Source: Deltaproteobacteria bacterium
Lineage (GTDB): Bacteria > Desulfobacterota > Desulfarculia > Adiutricales > Adiutricaceae
DNA: 5,384 nucleotides
Reading direction: 5' to 3'
Assembly (NCBI GenBank): GCA_031279525.1
Contig: JAITIH010000303.1
Span: 1-5,384, forward strand
The position numbers and the translations under genes were made by a program. The notes beneath the pieces were generated by a model. The model saw only the letters and a list, made by a program, of their open reading frames with translations, had not been told where the DNA came from and did not search any database. Positions 1 to 4,769 of the stretch are shown one piece after another. Each line of letters opens with the position of its first letter. Within the stretch, counting starts at the first letter, position 1.

Positions 1-161
1 GCCCAAAGCCCAAAGCCCAAAGCCCAAAGCCCAAAGCCCAAAGCCCAAAGCCCAAAGCCCAAAGCCCAAAGCCCAAAGCCCAAAGCCCAAAGCCAAAAGC
101 CAAAAGCCAAGAGCCAAGAGCCAAAAACCAAGAGCCAAAAACAAAAAGGTAAAAACCAAAA
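1..161. repeat. Heptanucleotide tandem repeat (GCCCAAA)n, decaying rightward
   Basis: Bases 1-91 are thirteen perfect copies of GCCCAAA. From 92 to 161 the seven-base register continues without any insertion or deletion, but the units diverge by substitution (GCCAAAA, GCCAAGA, ACCAAGA, ACAAAAA, GGTAAAA, ACCAAAA), losing C and gaining A. The array starts at the window edge, so its true left end is unknown. The unit length is not a multiple of three, so every forward frame reads the same cyclic heptapeptide (A-Q-S-P-K-P-K) and open frames here are not evidence of coding. Heptanucleotide tandem repeats (STRR) are known from cyanobacteria, but this unit and setting do not by themselves point there. 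There are no spacers, so it is not CRISPR. The repeat is certain; its function is unknown. Confidence 0.97.
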
Positions 162-201
162 GTCTTAAGCTAGGAAGAAACCTCTGGATTTTGGGGGTCA
201 T

Positions 202-224
202 TTGGGCGGGCCAACGATTTTTTT
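202..224 (+). terminator. Weak terminator-like hairpin with T run
   Basis: TTGG (202-205) can pair with CCAA (211-214) across a five-base loop, and a run of seven T (218-224) begins three bases after the stem. Only four base pairs form, so intrinsic termination would be weak. It would suit a gene ending to the left of the window or in the repeat. TTTGGGC at 201-207 is also the reverse complement of the heptamer repeat unit, so a transcript through the array could pair here instead. This is a tentative call. Confidence 0.2.
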
Positions 225-310
225 CTTTAAAAAAGATAAAAATAAGCAAATGTTATTTTTATCCGCGAAATACGGAGTTATCCGGCCAGCGCGAGTCTTG
301 ATCCTAAGAG

Positions 311-400
311 TCTATATATTATAAGTTTGTAATTGTGTATATAAATAGTTAATAAATATATAAGAATTTAATAACTAATTAAATAATTATAATATTTTTG
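311..400. other. Extremely AT-rich tract (about 10% G+C)
   Basis: By hand count, nine of these 90 bases are G or C, against roughly 58% in the adjoining genes. The tract contains many TATA and AATT words, the palindrome ATAATTAT (383-390) and a perfect TATAAT (388-393). Such DNA is easily melted and intrinsically bendable. It could be an UP-element-like promoter region, a site for a nucleoid protein, or simply unconstrained intergenic DNA. No tandem period is visible. Confidence 0.7.
388..393 (+). promoter_or_regulatory. Possible -10 box TATAAT
   Basis: This is a perfect match to the sigma-70 -10 consensus, but it lies in a tract where TATAAT is expected by chance. Sixteen to eighteen bases upstream there is only AT-rich sequence with poor resemblance to TTGACA. 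If used, transcription would begin near 400 and give a leader of about 155 bases before pstC that includes the Pho-box array. It is an alternative to a promoter placed directly at the Pho box. Confidence 0.2.
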
Positions 401-493
401 ATGGACTTAGGGCGATTTCCTGGTTTGGCCACGATAGGGTTAACTATGCGACTTTACAAGGTTTTTTCTAGAGGCGGCCAAAGGCTTCAAAAA

Positions 494-533
494 TTTACAT
501 AGATTTAACATAAAGCTGACGGCAAATTGACAG
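494..533 (+). promoter_or_regulatory. Pho-box array, four half-sites at 11-bp period
   Basis: Four seven-base half-sites are separated by four-base spacers: TTTACAT (494-500), TTAACAT (505-511), CTGACGG (516-522) and TTGACAG (527-533). The second base is always T, the fourth always A and the fifth always C, giving TTnACAn with AT-rich linkers (AGAT, AAAG, CAAA). Eleven-base periodicity of direct repeats is the hallmark of PhoB/PhoP sites: CTGTCAT repeats in enteric bacteria, TTAACA-type repeats in Bacillus, and CTTAACCT octamers in cyanobacteria. The site lies 21 bases before pstC, and the operon encodes a PhoB-type regulator. I infer phosphate-starvation activation and autoregulation. The last half-site also matches TTGACA, but no good -10 lies 16-18 bases on. 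The best candidate is TTTAAC (540-545, 4 of 6), as expected where the Pho box replaces the -35. Confidence 0.82.
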
Positions 534-554
534 GGGCCATTTAACTTAAGGCCT

Positions 555-1466
555 ATGAGCTTAAGACAATTATTAAATCGCCTGTTTTTCCTCGTGACCG
601 TGACCGCGGCTTTAGCTCTCGTCTTTTTGACCGCCGGCATTATGGTCTCTTTGGTCGTCCAGTCGAAACCAGGCTTTGAGCGCTTCGGCTTTCTAAATTT
701 CCTCCTCTCCAAGGATTGGAACTACGGAGCCGAGACCTTTGGGGCCCTAAGGCCCCTGACCGGCACAGTCCTGGCCGCCTTAGGGGCGGTGGCCCTGGCC
801 ACCCCCGTGGCCCTAGGGGTGGCCGTCTTTTTGACCGAGCTTTGCCCGGAAAAGCTAAAAGGTCCCATCGCCATGGCCATTGAGCTTTTGGCCGCCATCC
901 CCAGCGTCATTTACGGCCTCTGGGGCCTCTTCGTCTTGGCCCCATTCCTTGAGACCTATTTCCAGCCTCTCGTGAGCTACGTTTTTGGGAGTCTACCGTA
1001 CGTAGGCGATTTTTTCGTGGCTAAAGCGGCCGGCGGCCTAAATTTGGCCACCGCCTCCATTATTTTGGCGGTCATGATCCTGCCTTTCATAGCCAGCTTA
1101 GCCCGCGAGGGGTTCGCCCAGGTCCCGGAAGTTTTAAAAGAGTCGGCTTACGGCTTAGGGGCCACCTGTTGGGAGACGATAACGGCGGTGGTCTGGCCCA
1201 CCGCCCGAAAGGCCGTGGTTGGCGGGATCGTCATGGCCTCCGGCCGGGCCTTAGGGGAGACCATGGCCGTGGCCTACGTCATCGGCAACCGCCACGGGGC
1301 CTTGGAGTCCTTGTTTTCCCCGTACGTCACCATCACCTCGGTCATCGCCAATGAGTTCAACGAAGCCGGGCCCATCCAGATGTCGGCCCTCTTTTACCTG
1401 ACTTTGGCCCTGTTTTTGGCCAATCTTTTGGTCTTAAGCCTGGCCAAGCGCATTATGGGGAAATAA
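555..1466 (+). CDS. pstC: Phosphate ABC transporter permease PstC
   Basis: One of the two inner-membrane permease subunits of the high-affinity phosphate importer PstSCAB; with PstA it forms the channel that takes phosphate from PstS and is driven by PstB. The 303 residues are close to the family norm of about 300-320. Six hydrophobic segments are visible, near residues 11-34, 70-95, 105-131, 165-183, 221-243 and 276-297. The cytoplasmic EAA loop that docks on the ATPase spans about 195-215 (KESAYGLG, then W-P at 214-215). The PstC-typical GRALGETMAV is at 230-239. The start at 555 is supported by AAGG at 548-551, although the spacing of three bases is short; the in-frame stop at 528-530 excludes a longer form, and the next GTG codons fall inside the first membrane segment. 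It is the first gene of the operon, directly behind the Pho-box array, and its TAA overlaps the pstA ATG by one base. Confidence 0.95.
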   Translation: MSLRQLLNRLFFLVTVTAALALVFLTAGIMVSLVVQSKPGFERFGFLNFLLSKDWNYGAETFGALRPLTGTVLAALGAVALATPVALGVAVFLTELCPEKLKGPIAMAIELLAAIPSVIYGLWGLFVLAPFLETYFQPLVSYVFGSLPYVGDFFVAKAAGGLNLATASIILAVMILPFIASLAREGFAQVPEVLKESAYGLGATCWETITAVVWPTARKAVVGGIVMASGRALGETMAVAYVIGNRHGALESLFSPYVTITSVIANEFNEAGPIQMSALFYLTLALFLANLLVLSLAKRIMGK

Positions 1467-2299
1467 TGCCGTCCCATTTAGGCCGCGTCTGGCGCAATCG
1501 GGTGGCCCTGGCTCTGTCCGCGGTCTCGGCCATTTTTGGCATAGCCCTCTTGTTCATCATCCTTTACGACATCGTAAGGCACGGGTTCAGCTCTTTGAAT
1601 CTGGCCCTTTTGACCAAGGACCCGGCCGGGCCAGAGGGCGACGGCGGCTTAAGGGCGGCCTTTTTAGGCCAAGGCCTTTTAACCTTAGTGGCCACCTTAG
1701 TCGGGGCCCCCATCGGGGTCCTGGCCGGAACCTACTTAGCCGAGTACGGTCGGGAAAACAAGCTCTCCAAGGCGGTCGTCGCTCTTTGCGATTTGGCCAT
1801 GAGCCTACCATCCATCGTGGTGGGGATCTTCGTTTACACGATCCTGGTCAAACCCATGGGCGTCTTTAACGGCTGGGCCGGCTCGGCCGCCTTGGCCATC
1901 ATCATGATCCCCTTGGTCACCCGGACCACCGAGAGCATGCTGGCCATGGTCCCCTGGCAGCTAAGGGAGGCGGCCCTGGCCTTAGGCGTCCCCTACTACA
2001 AGATGATCGTCCAGATCGTTTACCGTAAGGCGGCTAGTGGCATCCTAACCGGGATCCTCTTGGCCGTGGCCAGGATCGCCGGGGAGACGGCCCCCTTGAT
2101 GTTCACGTCCTTTAACAACAGCTCTTTCGAGCTGAACATGAGCCGGCCCGTGCCTTCGGTGACCGTCACCGTCTTCCAGTACGCGGGCTCCCCCAACGAT
2201 AACTTGATTGGCCAGGCCTGGGCCGCGGCCTTGGTGGTGACGGCCGTGGTCCTCTTTCTGAGCGTTTTGGGCCGACTGACCGTTAAATGGAGAACTTAG
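1466..2299 (+). CDS. pstA: Phosphate ABC transporter permease PstA
   Basis: Second permease subunit of the Pst phosphate importer in the cytoplasmic membrane, partner of PstC and PstB. The 277 residues match the usual size. Six hydrophobic segments lie near 14-36, 68-92, 106-128, 139-160, 191-214 and 248-270. The EAA loop is at about 166-189 (LREAALALG...). It is followed by the strongly PstA-typical stretch [20 protein letters not shown] (191-210), which separates it from PstC. The [17 protein letters not shown] segment at 228-240 also fits PstA. The start codon overlaps the pstC stop (TAATG), with GGGG at 1457-1460 as a plausible ribosome site, so translation is probably coupled by termination and reinitiation. 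The gene's last codons contain the ribosome site used by pstB. Confidence 0.95.
   Translation: MPSHLGRVWRNRVALALSAVSAIFGIALLFIILYDIVRHGFSSLNLALLTKDPAGPEGDGGLRAAFLGQGLLTLVATLVGAPIGVLAGTYLAEYGRENKLSKAVVALCDLAMSLPSIVVGIFVYTILVKPMGVFNGWAGSAALAIIMIPLVTRTTESMLAMVPWQLREAALALGVPYYKMIVQIVYRKAASGILTGILLAVARIAGETAPLMFTSFNNSSFELNMSRPVPSVTVTVFQYAGSPNDNLIGQAWAAALVVTAVVLFLSVLGRLTVKWRT
2289..2293 (+). promoter_or_regulatory. Shine-Dalgarno deciding the pstB start
   Basis: GGAGA lies inside the last codons of pstA, eight bases before ATG at 2302. The earlier in-frame ATG at 2287 has no purine-rich sequence in front of it. This favours 2302 as the start and means the pstB ribosome site is embedded in pstA. 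Confidence 0.6.
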
Positions 2300-2301
2300 G
2301 C

Positions 2302-3429
2302 ATGGACAAACTCGACCAGGCGGCGGAGCCGGGGTATGGCGGCGGCGACGAGCCCCAAAGTCAAGGGAATCCTAACGGCCTCGCGGGCCCGGCGGGGTCG
2401 AGCCCCCAACCCGGGCCGCCCTCGCCCCAAGGGGTTGGCCTGACCTCTGAGGCCCAAGGCGGCCAAAGGCCTAAGCCCGAGGACTTAACCGAGGGGGCGA
2501 AGGCTTCGGCTGTCGCGGACTTAGGCGAGGACGGGGCCAAGGCTTCGGCCGTGGCCCTTGGCGGAACTGAAGGCGGGCCGCCCAAAAAGAAGGCCCCCAA
2601 CGGGGTCTCGGTCATGATCGTGGAGGGGGGAAATGGCCCCATGACGGCGGCCAAGGCCAGCGAGGCCGCGCCCCCCCCGACGTTATTGGCCATCGAGAGC
2701 TTAAGCTTTTACTTTGGGGACAATAAGGTCCTAAAGGGCGTCGACATGCCCGTTCGGGCTAATTCCATCACCTCCCTCATTGGGCCCAGCGGCTGCGGGA
2801 AGACCACCCTTTTGCGCTGCTTAAACCGCATGCACGACCTTTACCCCAATAACCGCTACGAGGGGCGGATCGTCATGGAGGGCCGGAACATCCTGGATAA
2901 AGGCGAGGACCTCATTGGGCTTAGGAGTCGTTTGGGCATGGTATTTCAAAAACCTACCCCATTTCCCATGAGCGTCTATGATAATATAGCTTACGGCCTT
3001 AAGTTGAAAAAAATCACCAATAAGCCCTTGGTCCGGGAGTTGGTGGAAAAGGCTTTAAGGCAGGCCAACCTCTGGGAGGAGGTCAAAGACCGGCTTAAGG
3101 AAAGCGCCTTAGGGCTTTCCGGGGGCCAGCAGCAGCGACTCTCCATCGCCAGATCCTTGGCCGTCGGCCCCGCCGTTTTGCTTTTCGACGAGGCCACTAG
3201 CGCGCTTGACCCCATTTCTTCGGCTAAGGTGGAGGAAATGATGGTGGAGCTGAAAAAAGAGGTGACCATGGTAGTGGTGACCCATAACATGCAACAAGCG
3301 GCCCGCATCTCCGACTATACCGCCCTTATGTGGCTAGGCTCGCTGATTGAATATGGGGAAACCATAGACATTTTCACAAGGCCAAAACAAAAAATGACCG
3401 AGCAGTACGTGGCCGGGAATTTTGGCTAA
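2302..3429 (+). CDS. pstB: Phosphate ABC transporter ATPase PstB with long N-terminal extension
   Basis: Cytoplasmic ATPase that drives phosphate import through PstC-PstA. With start 2302 it has 375 residues; an ATG at 2287 would give 380 (numbering used here). The canonical ABC domain begins near residue 133 and ends VAGNFG, as in PstB. Visible motifs are the A-loop aromatics at 141-143, Walker [10 protein letters not shown] (166-174), Q-loop Q221 in [10 protein letters not shown], signature LSGGQQQR (277-284), Walker B VLLFDE (297-302), D-loop SALD (305-308) and switch His333 in THNMQQAA. All catalytic residues are present. PstB proteins are normally about 250-270 residues. The first 130 or so here are an added Pro/Gly/Ala/Lys-rich, probably disordered stretch with repeated AKASAVA. 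An internal ATG at 2641 would give a standard 262-residue protein, so both a long and a short form are possible. Function is certain; the start is not. Confidence 0.93.
   Translation: MDKLDQAAEPGYGGGDEPQSQGNPNGLAGPAGSSPQPGPPSPQGVGLTSEAQGGQRPKPEDLTEGAKASAVADLGEDGAKASAVALGGTEGGPPKKKAPNGVSVMIVEGGNGPMTAAKASEAAPPPTLLAIESLSFYFGDNKVLKGVDMPVRANSITSLIGPSGCGKTTLLRCLNRMHDLYPNNRYEGRIVMEGRNILDKGEDLIGLRSRLGMVFQKPTPFPMSVYDNIAYGLKLKKITNKPLVRELVEKALRQANLWEEVKDRLKESALGLSGGQQQRLSIARSLAVGPAVLLFDEATSALDPISSAKVEEMMVELKKEVTMVVVTHNMQQAARISDYTALMWLGSLIEYGETIDIFTRPKQKMTEQYVAGNFG
2494..2565 (+). repeat. Internal duplication in the PstB extension (GAKASAVA)
   Basis: [11 protein letters not shown] (residues 70-80 counted from 2287) and [11 protein letters not shown] (83-93) are near-identical units 13 residues (39 bases) apart. 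A third partial copy, AKASEA, follows at 122-127. At DNA level the two copies differ mostly at third codon positions, which suggests an older duplication maintained as protein. The role is unknown. Confidence 0.75.
2622..2630 (+). promoter_or_regulatory. Possible internal ribosome site within pstB
   Basis: GGAGG (2622-2626) runs into further G (to 2630), 10-14 bases before the in-frame ATG at 2641. Translation from there would give a 262-residue PstB starting MTAAKASEA, the normal family length. A closer ATG at 2633 is out of frame. The spacing is longer than ideal, so use is uncertain. Confidence 0.3.
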
Positions 3430-3453
3430 GAAAGGCAAAAAGGCGCGCGATAA

Positions 3454-4110
3454 ATGGAAATTATGGAAACCGACATTCAAAACATCAAGGAAAAGTTCTC
3501 AGCCATGAGCGTCCTAGTGGCCAACATGTACATGGACGCCTTAAGAAGCCTGGCCCTCCACGACGAGGCCTTGGCCGACTCGGTGATCGAAAGGGATCAT
3601 GAGGCGGACCGGCTGGAGCTGGAGCTGGACGAGATGTGCTTAAGGTTTTTGGCCCGCTTTTCGCCCAAGGCCTCGGAGCTAAGGTTTACGGTGGCCATCC
3701 TAAGGCTCATCGTCGAGCTGGAGAGGATCGGCGACCACTCCAAGGTCCTGGCCCGGCAGGTGGCCAAATTCCACCTGGCCCCCATGTTGAGGGACCTGCC
3801 CGAGTTTCAGGAAATTTCCATCCTCCCTTACCAGATGCTGAACGAGGCCATCGACGCCTTTCTAGCCGGGGACGCGGAAAAGTTCCCGATCATCATCAGG
3901 ACCGACGAGACGGTGGGGGCCCTTCAGAAGAGTTTAAACGAGAGCTTGGTGGCTCTTATCAAGAAGGACGCCTCCAGGACAGGCCCGGCCATCGCCCTCG
4001 TCAACATCATTCGGCGTCTGGAAAGGATCGCCGACCACGCTAAAAACATCGCCGAAATGGTCCCCTACGTGACCGTGGGGGAAGTCGTCAAAGGCAAGGC
4101 TCTTCCATGA
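3454..4110 (+). CDS. phoU: Phosphate-signalling adaptor PhoU
   Basis: Cytoplasmic all-helical protein that links the Pst transporter to the PhoR kinase and keeps the Pho regulon off when phosphate is plentiful. Its 218 residues are slightly short of the E. coli protein (about 240), but both PhoU domains are complete. The paired metal-binding E-x-x-x-D helices are ERIGD (90-94) and ERIAD (190-194), exactly 100 residues apart, the second within RRLERIADHAKNIAE. The alternative ATG at 3463 would remove three residues; 3454 has AAGG at 3440-3443 at ten-base spacing. It sits 24 bases after pstB with no terminator between, and its TGA overlaps the phoB ATG (ATGA), implying coupled translation of the signalling genes. 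Confidence 0.95.
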   Translation: MEIMETDIQNIKEKFSAMSVLVANMYMDALRSLALHDEALADSVIERDHEADRLELELDEMCLRFLARFSPKASELRFTVAILRLIVELERIGDHSKVLARQVAKFHLAPMLRDLPEFQEISILPYQMLNEAIDAFLAGDAEKFPIIIRTDETVGALQKSLNESLVALIKKDASRTGPAIALVNIIRRLERIADHAKNIAEMVPYVTVGEVVKGKALP

Positions 4111-4769
4111 GAATAATGACCATAGAGGACGAAGGGGCCTTACGGGAGCTTATCGAGTACGACTTGACCAAGGCCGGCTTCCAGTGCCTAAGCCTAGAGA
4201 ACGCCAACGACGCCTTAATGGCCGTGGACGACTGGCTGCCGGACCTTATCCTGTTGGATTTGATGCTGCCTGGGCTTCAGGGCCTCCAATTCCTGGAAAT
4301 CATTAGAAAAACCCACCGGACCCCGGTCATCGTCGTCTCGGCCCGCAACAGCGAAAGCGACGTCATCGCCGCCTTGGACCGTGGGGCCGACGACTACGTG
4401 ACGAAACCCTTCACCTTTAATTATCTGGAGGCCAAGATCCGGGCCGTGGCCAGGCGAGGTCAGGCCGGGGTGGGCTCGGTCATTGAGGCCGGAGGGATCC
4501 GCATGGATTTAAACTCCCATAAGGTGAAGGTGGACAACCAGCAGCTAAGCCTCACTCAAAAGGAGTTTGAGCTTTTAAGCCTTTTCATGCGCTCCCCGGG
4601 CCAGGTTTTTTCCCGGAATCAGCTTCTAAACGCGGTTTGGGGCTACGATAACGAGCTCATTAGCCGCACGGTCGACGCCCACGTGGCCACCTTGCGTAAG
4701 AAGCTAAGCGGCCGCGGGCGTTACATCCAAACTCTCCCCAAAATTGGCTACGCCTGGGAGGTGGATTAG
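4107..4769 (+). CDS. phoB: PhoB-type response regulator
   Basis: Two-component transcription factor of the OmpR/PhoB class, expected to bind the Pho-box array upstream of pstC once phosphorylated by PhoR. Length is 220 residues, as usual. The receiver domain covers about 1-118: acidic residues E7 and D8, phosphoacceptor D51 in LILLDLMLPG, the switch residue is Ser78 (often Thr), and the conserved Lys is K100 in YVTKPF. The winged-helix DNA-binding domain spans about 130-218, with TQKEFELL (150-157), the recognition helix around SRTVDAHVATLRKKL (186-200) and the closing GYAWEVD. The ATG overlaps the phoU stop and is preceded by AAGG at 4096-4099 with seven-base spacing. The pst/phoU context and upstream Pho box support phoB over other OmpR-family regulators. 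Confidence 0.92.
   Translation: MRIMTIEDEGALRELIEYDLTKAGFQCLSLENANDALMAVDDWLPDLILLDLMLPGLQGLQFLEIIRKTHRTPVIVVSARNSESDVIAALDRGADDYVTKPFTFNYLEAKIRAVARRGQAGVGSVIEAGGIRMDLNSHKVKVDNQQLSLTQKEFELLSLFMRSPGQVFSRNQLLNAVWGYDNELISRTVDAHVATLRKKLSGRGRYIQTLPKIGYAWEVD
4757..4762 (+). promoter_or_regulatory. Strong Shine-Dalgarno for the TTG-started phoR
   Basis: GGAGGT lies in the last codons of phoB, seven bases before TTG at 4770, an ideal spacing. The TTG comes directly after the phoB TAG, in the same frame, so no earlier start is possible. This site fixes the phoR start at a non-ATG codon. Confidence 0.8.

Larger units (their letters stand above)
162..493. other. Intergenic region without a supported gene
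   Basis: About 330 bases separate the heptamer array from the Pho-box array. I see no convincing gene. It contains a weak hairpin with a T run (202-224), a direct repeat TTATCCG at 259-265 and 278-284, a small perfect stem CGGA-GTTA-TCCG (273-284), an imperfect hairpin with GAGTCT direct repeats (293-313), and a very AT-rich tract (311-400). A 33-codon ATG frame (401-502) exists but lacks a Shine-Dalgarno and resembles nothing I know. Forward frame 2 stays open from the left edge to TGA at 299-301, but without an ATG and with composition changing along its length. The region most likely serves as the operon's upstream regulatory DNA. Confidence 0.6.

Noticed and set aside
1..161. CRISPR array
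   Set aside because: The seven-base units are contiguous, with no spacers and no palindromic repeat.
1..161. Telomere-like repeat (complement TTTGGGC resembles eukaryotic TTTAGGG)
   Set aside because: The unit differs from known telomeric heptamers and lies beside a bacterial operon; nothing else suggests a chromosome end.
527..532. TTGACA as a standard sigma-70 -35 box
   Set aside because: Sixteen to eighteen bases downstream there is no -10-like hexamer, and the bases fit the fourth half-site of the 11-bp Pho array.
440..712. 90-residue frame on the minus strand across the pstC promoter
   Set aside because: It overlaps the Pho-box array and the well-supported start of pstC, and its product is Lys/Arg-rich without any recognisable family.
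2361..2693. 110-residue minus-strand frame opposite the PstB extension
   Set aside because: Long antisense frames are expected in GC-rich, stop-poor DNA. The plus frame joins directly to the PstB domain and has an upstream ribosome site, so the antisense frame looks like a shadow.
2991..3308. 105-residue minus-strand frame within pstB
   Set aside because: It is antisense to the conserved Q-loop to H-loop region of the ABC domain, whose constraint explains the frame.
3430..3453. Terminator or promoter between pstB and phoU
   Set aside because: The 24-base gap is A/G-rich with no useful inverted repeat; it reads as an ordinary intra-operon spacer.
3636..4043. 135-residue plus-strand frame inside phoU
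   Set aside because: It is an out-of-frame shadow of the clearly conserved PhoU helices, with no ribosome site of its own noted.
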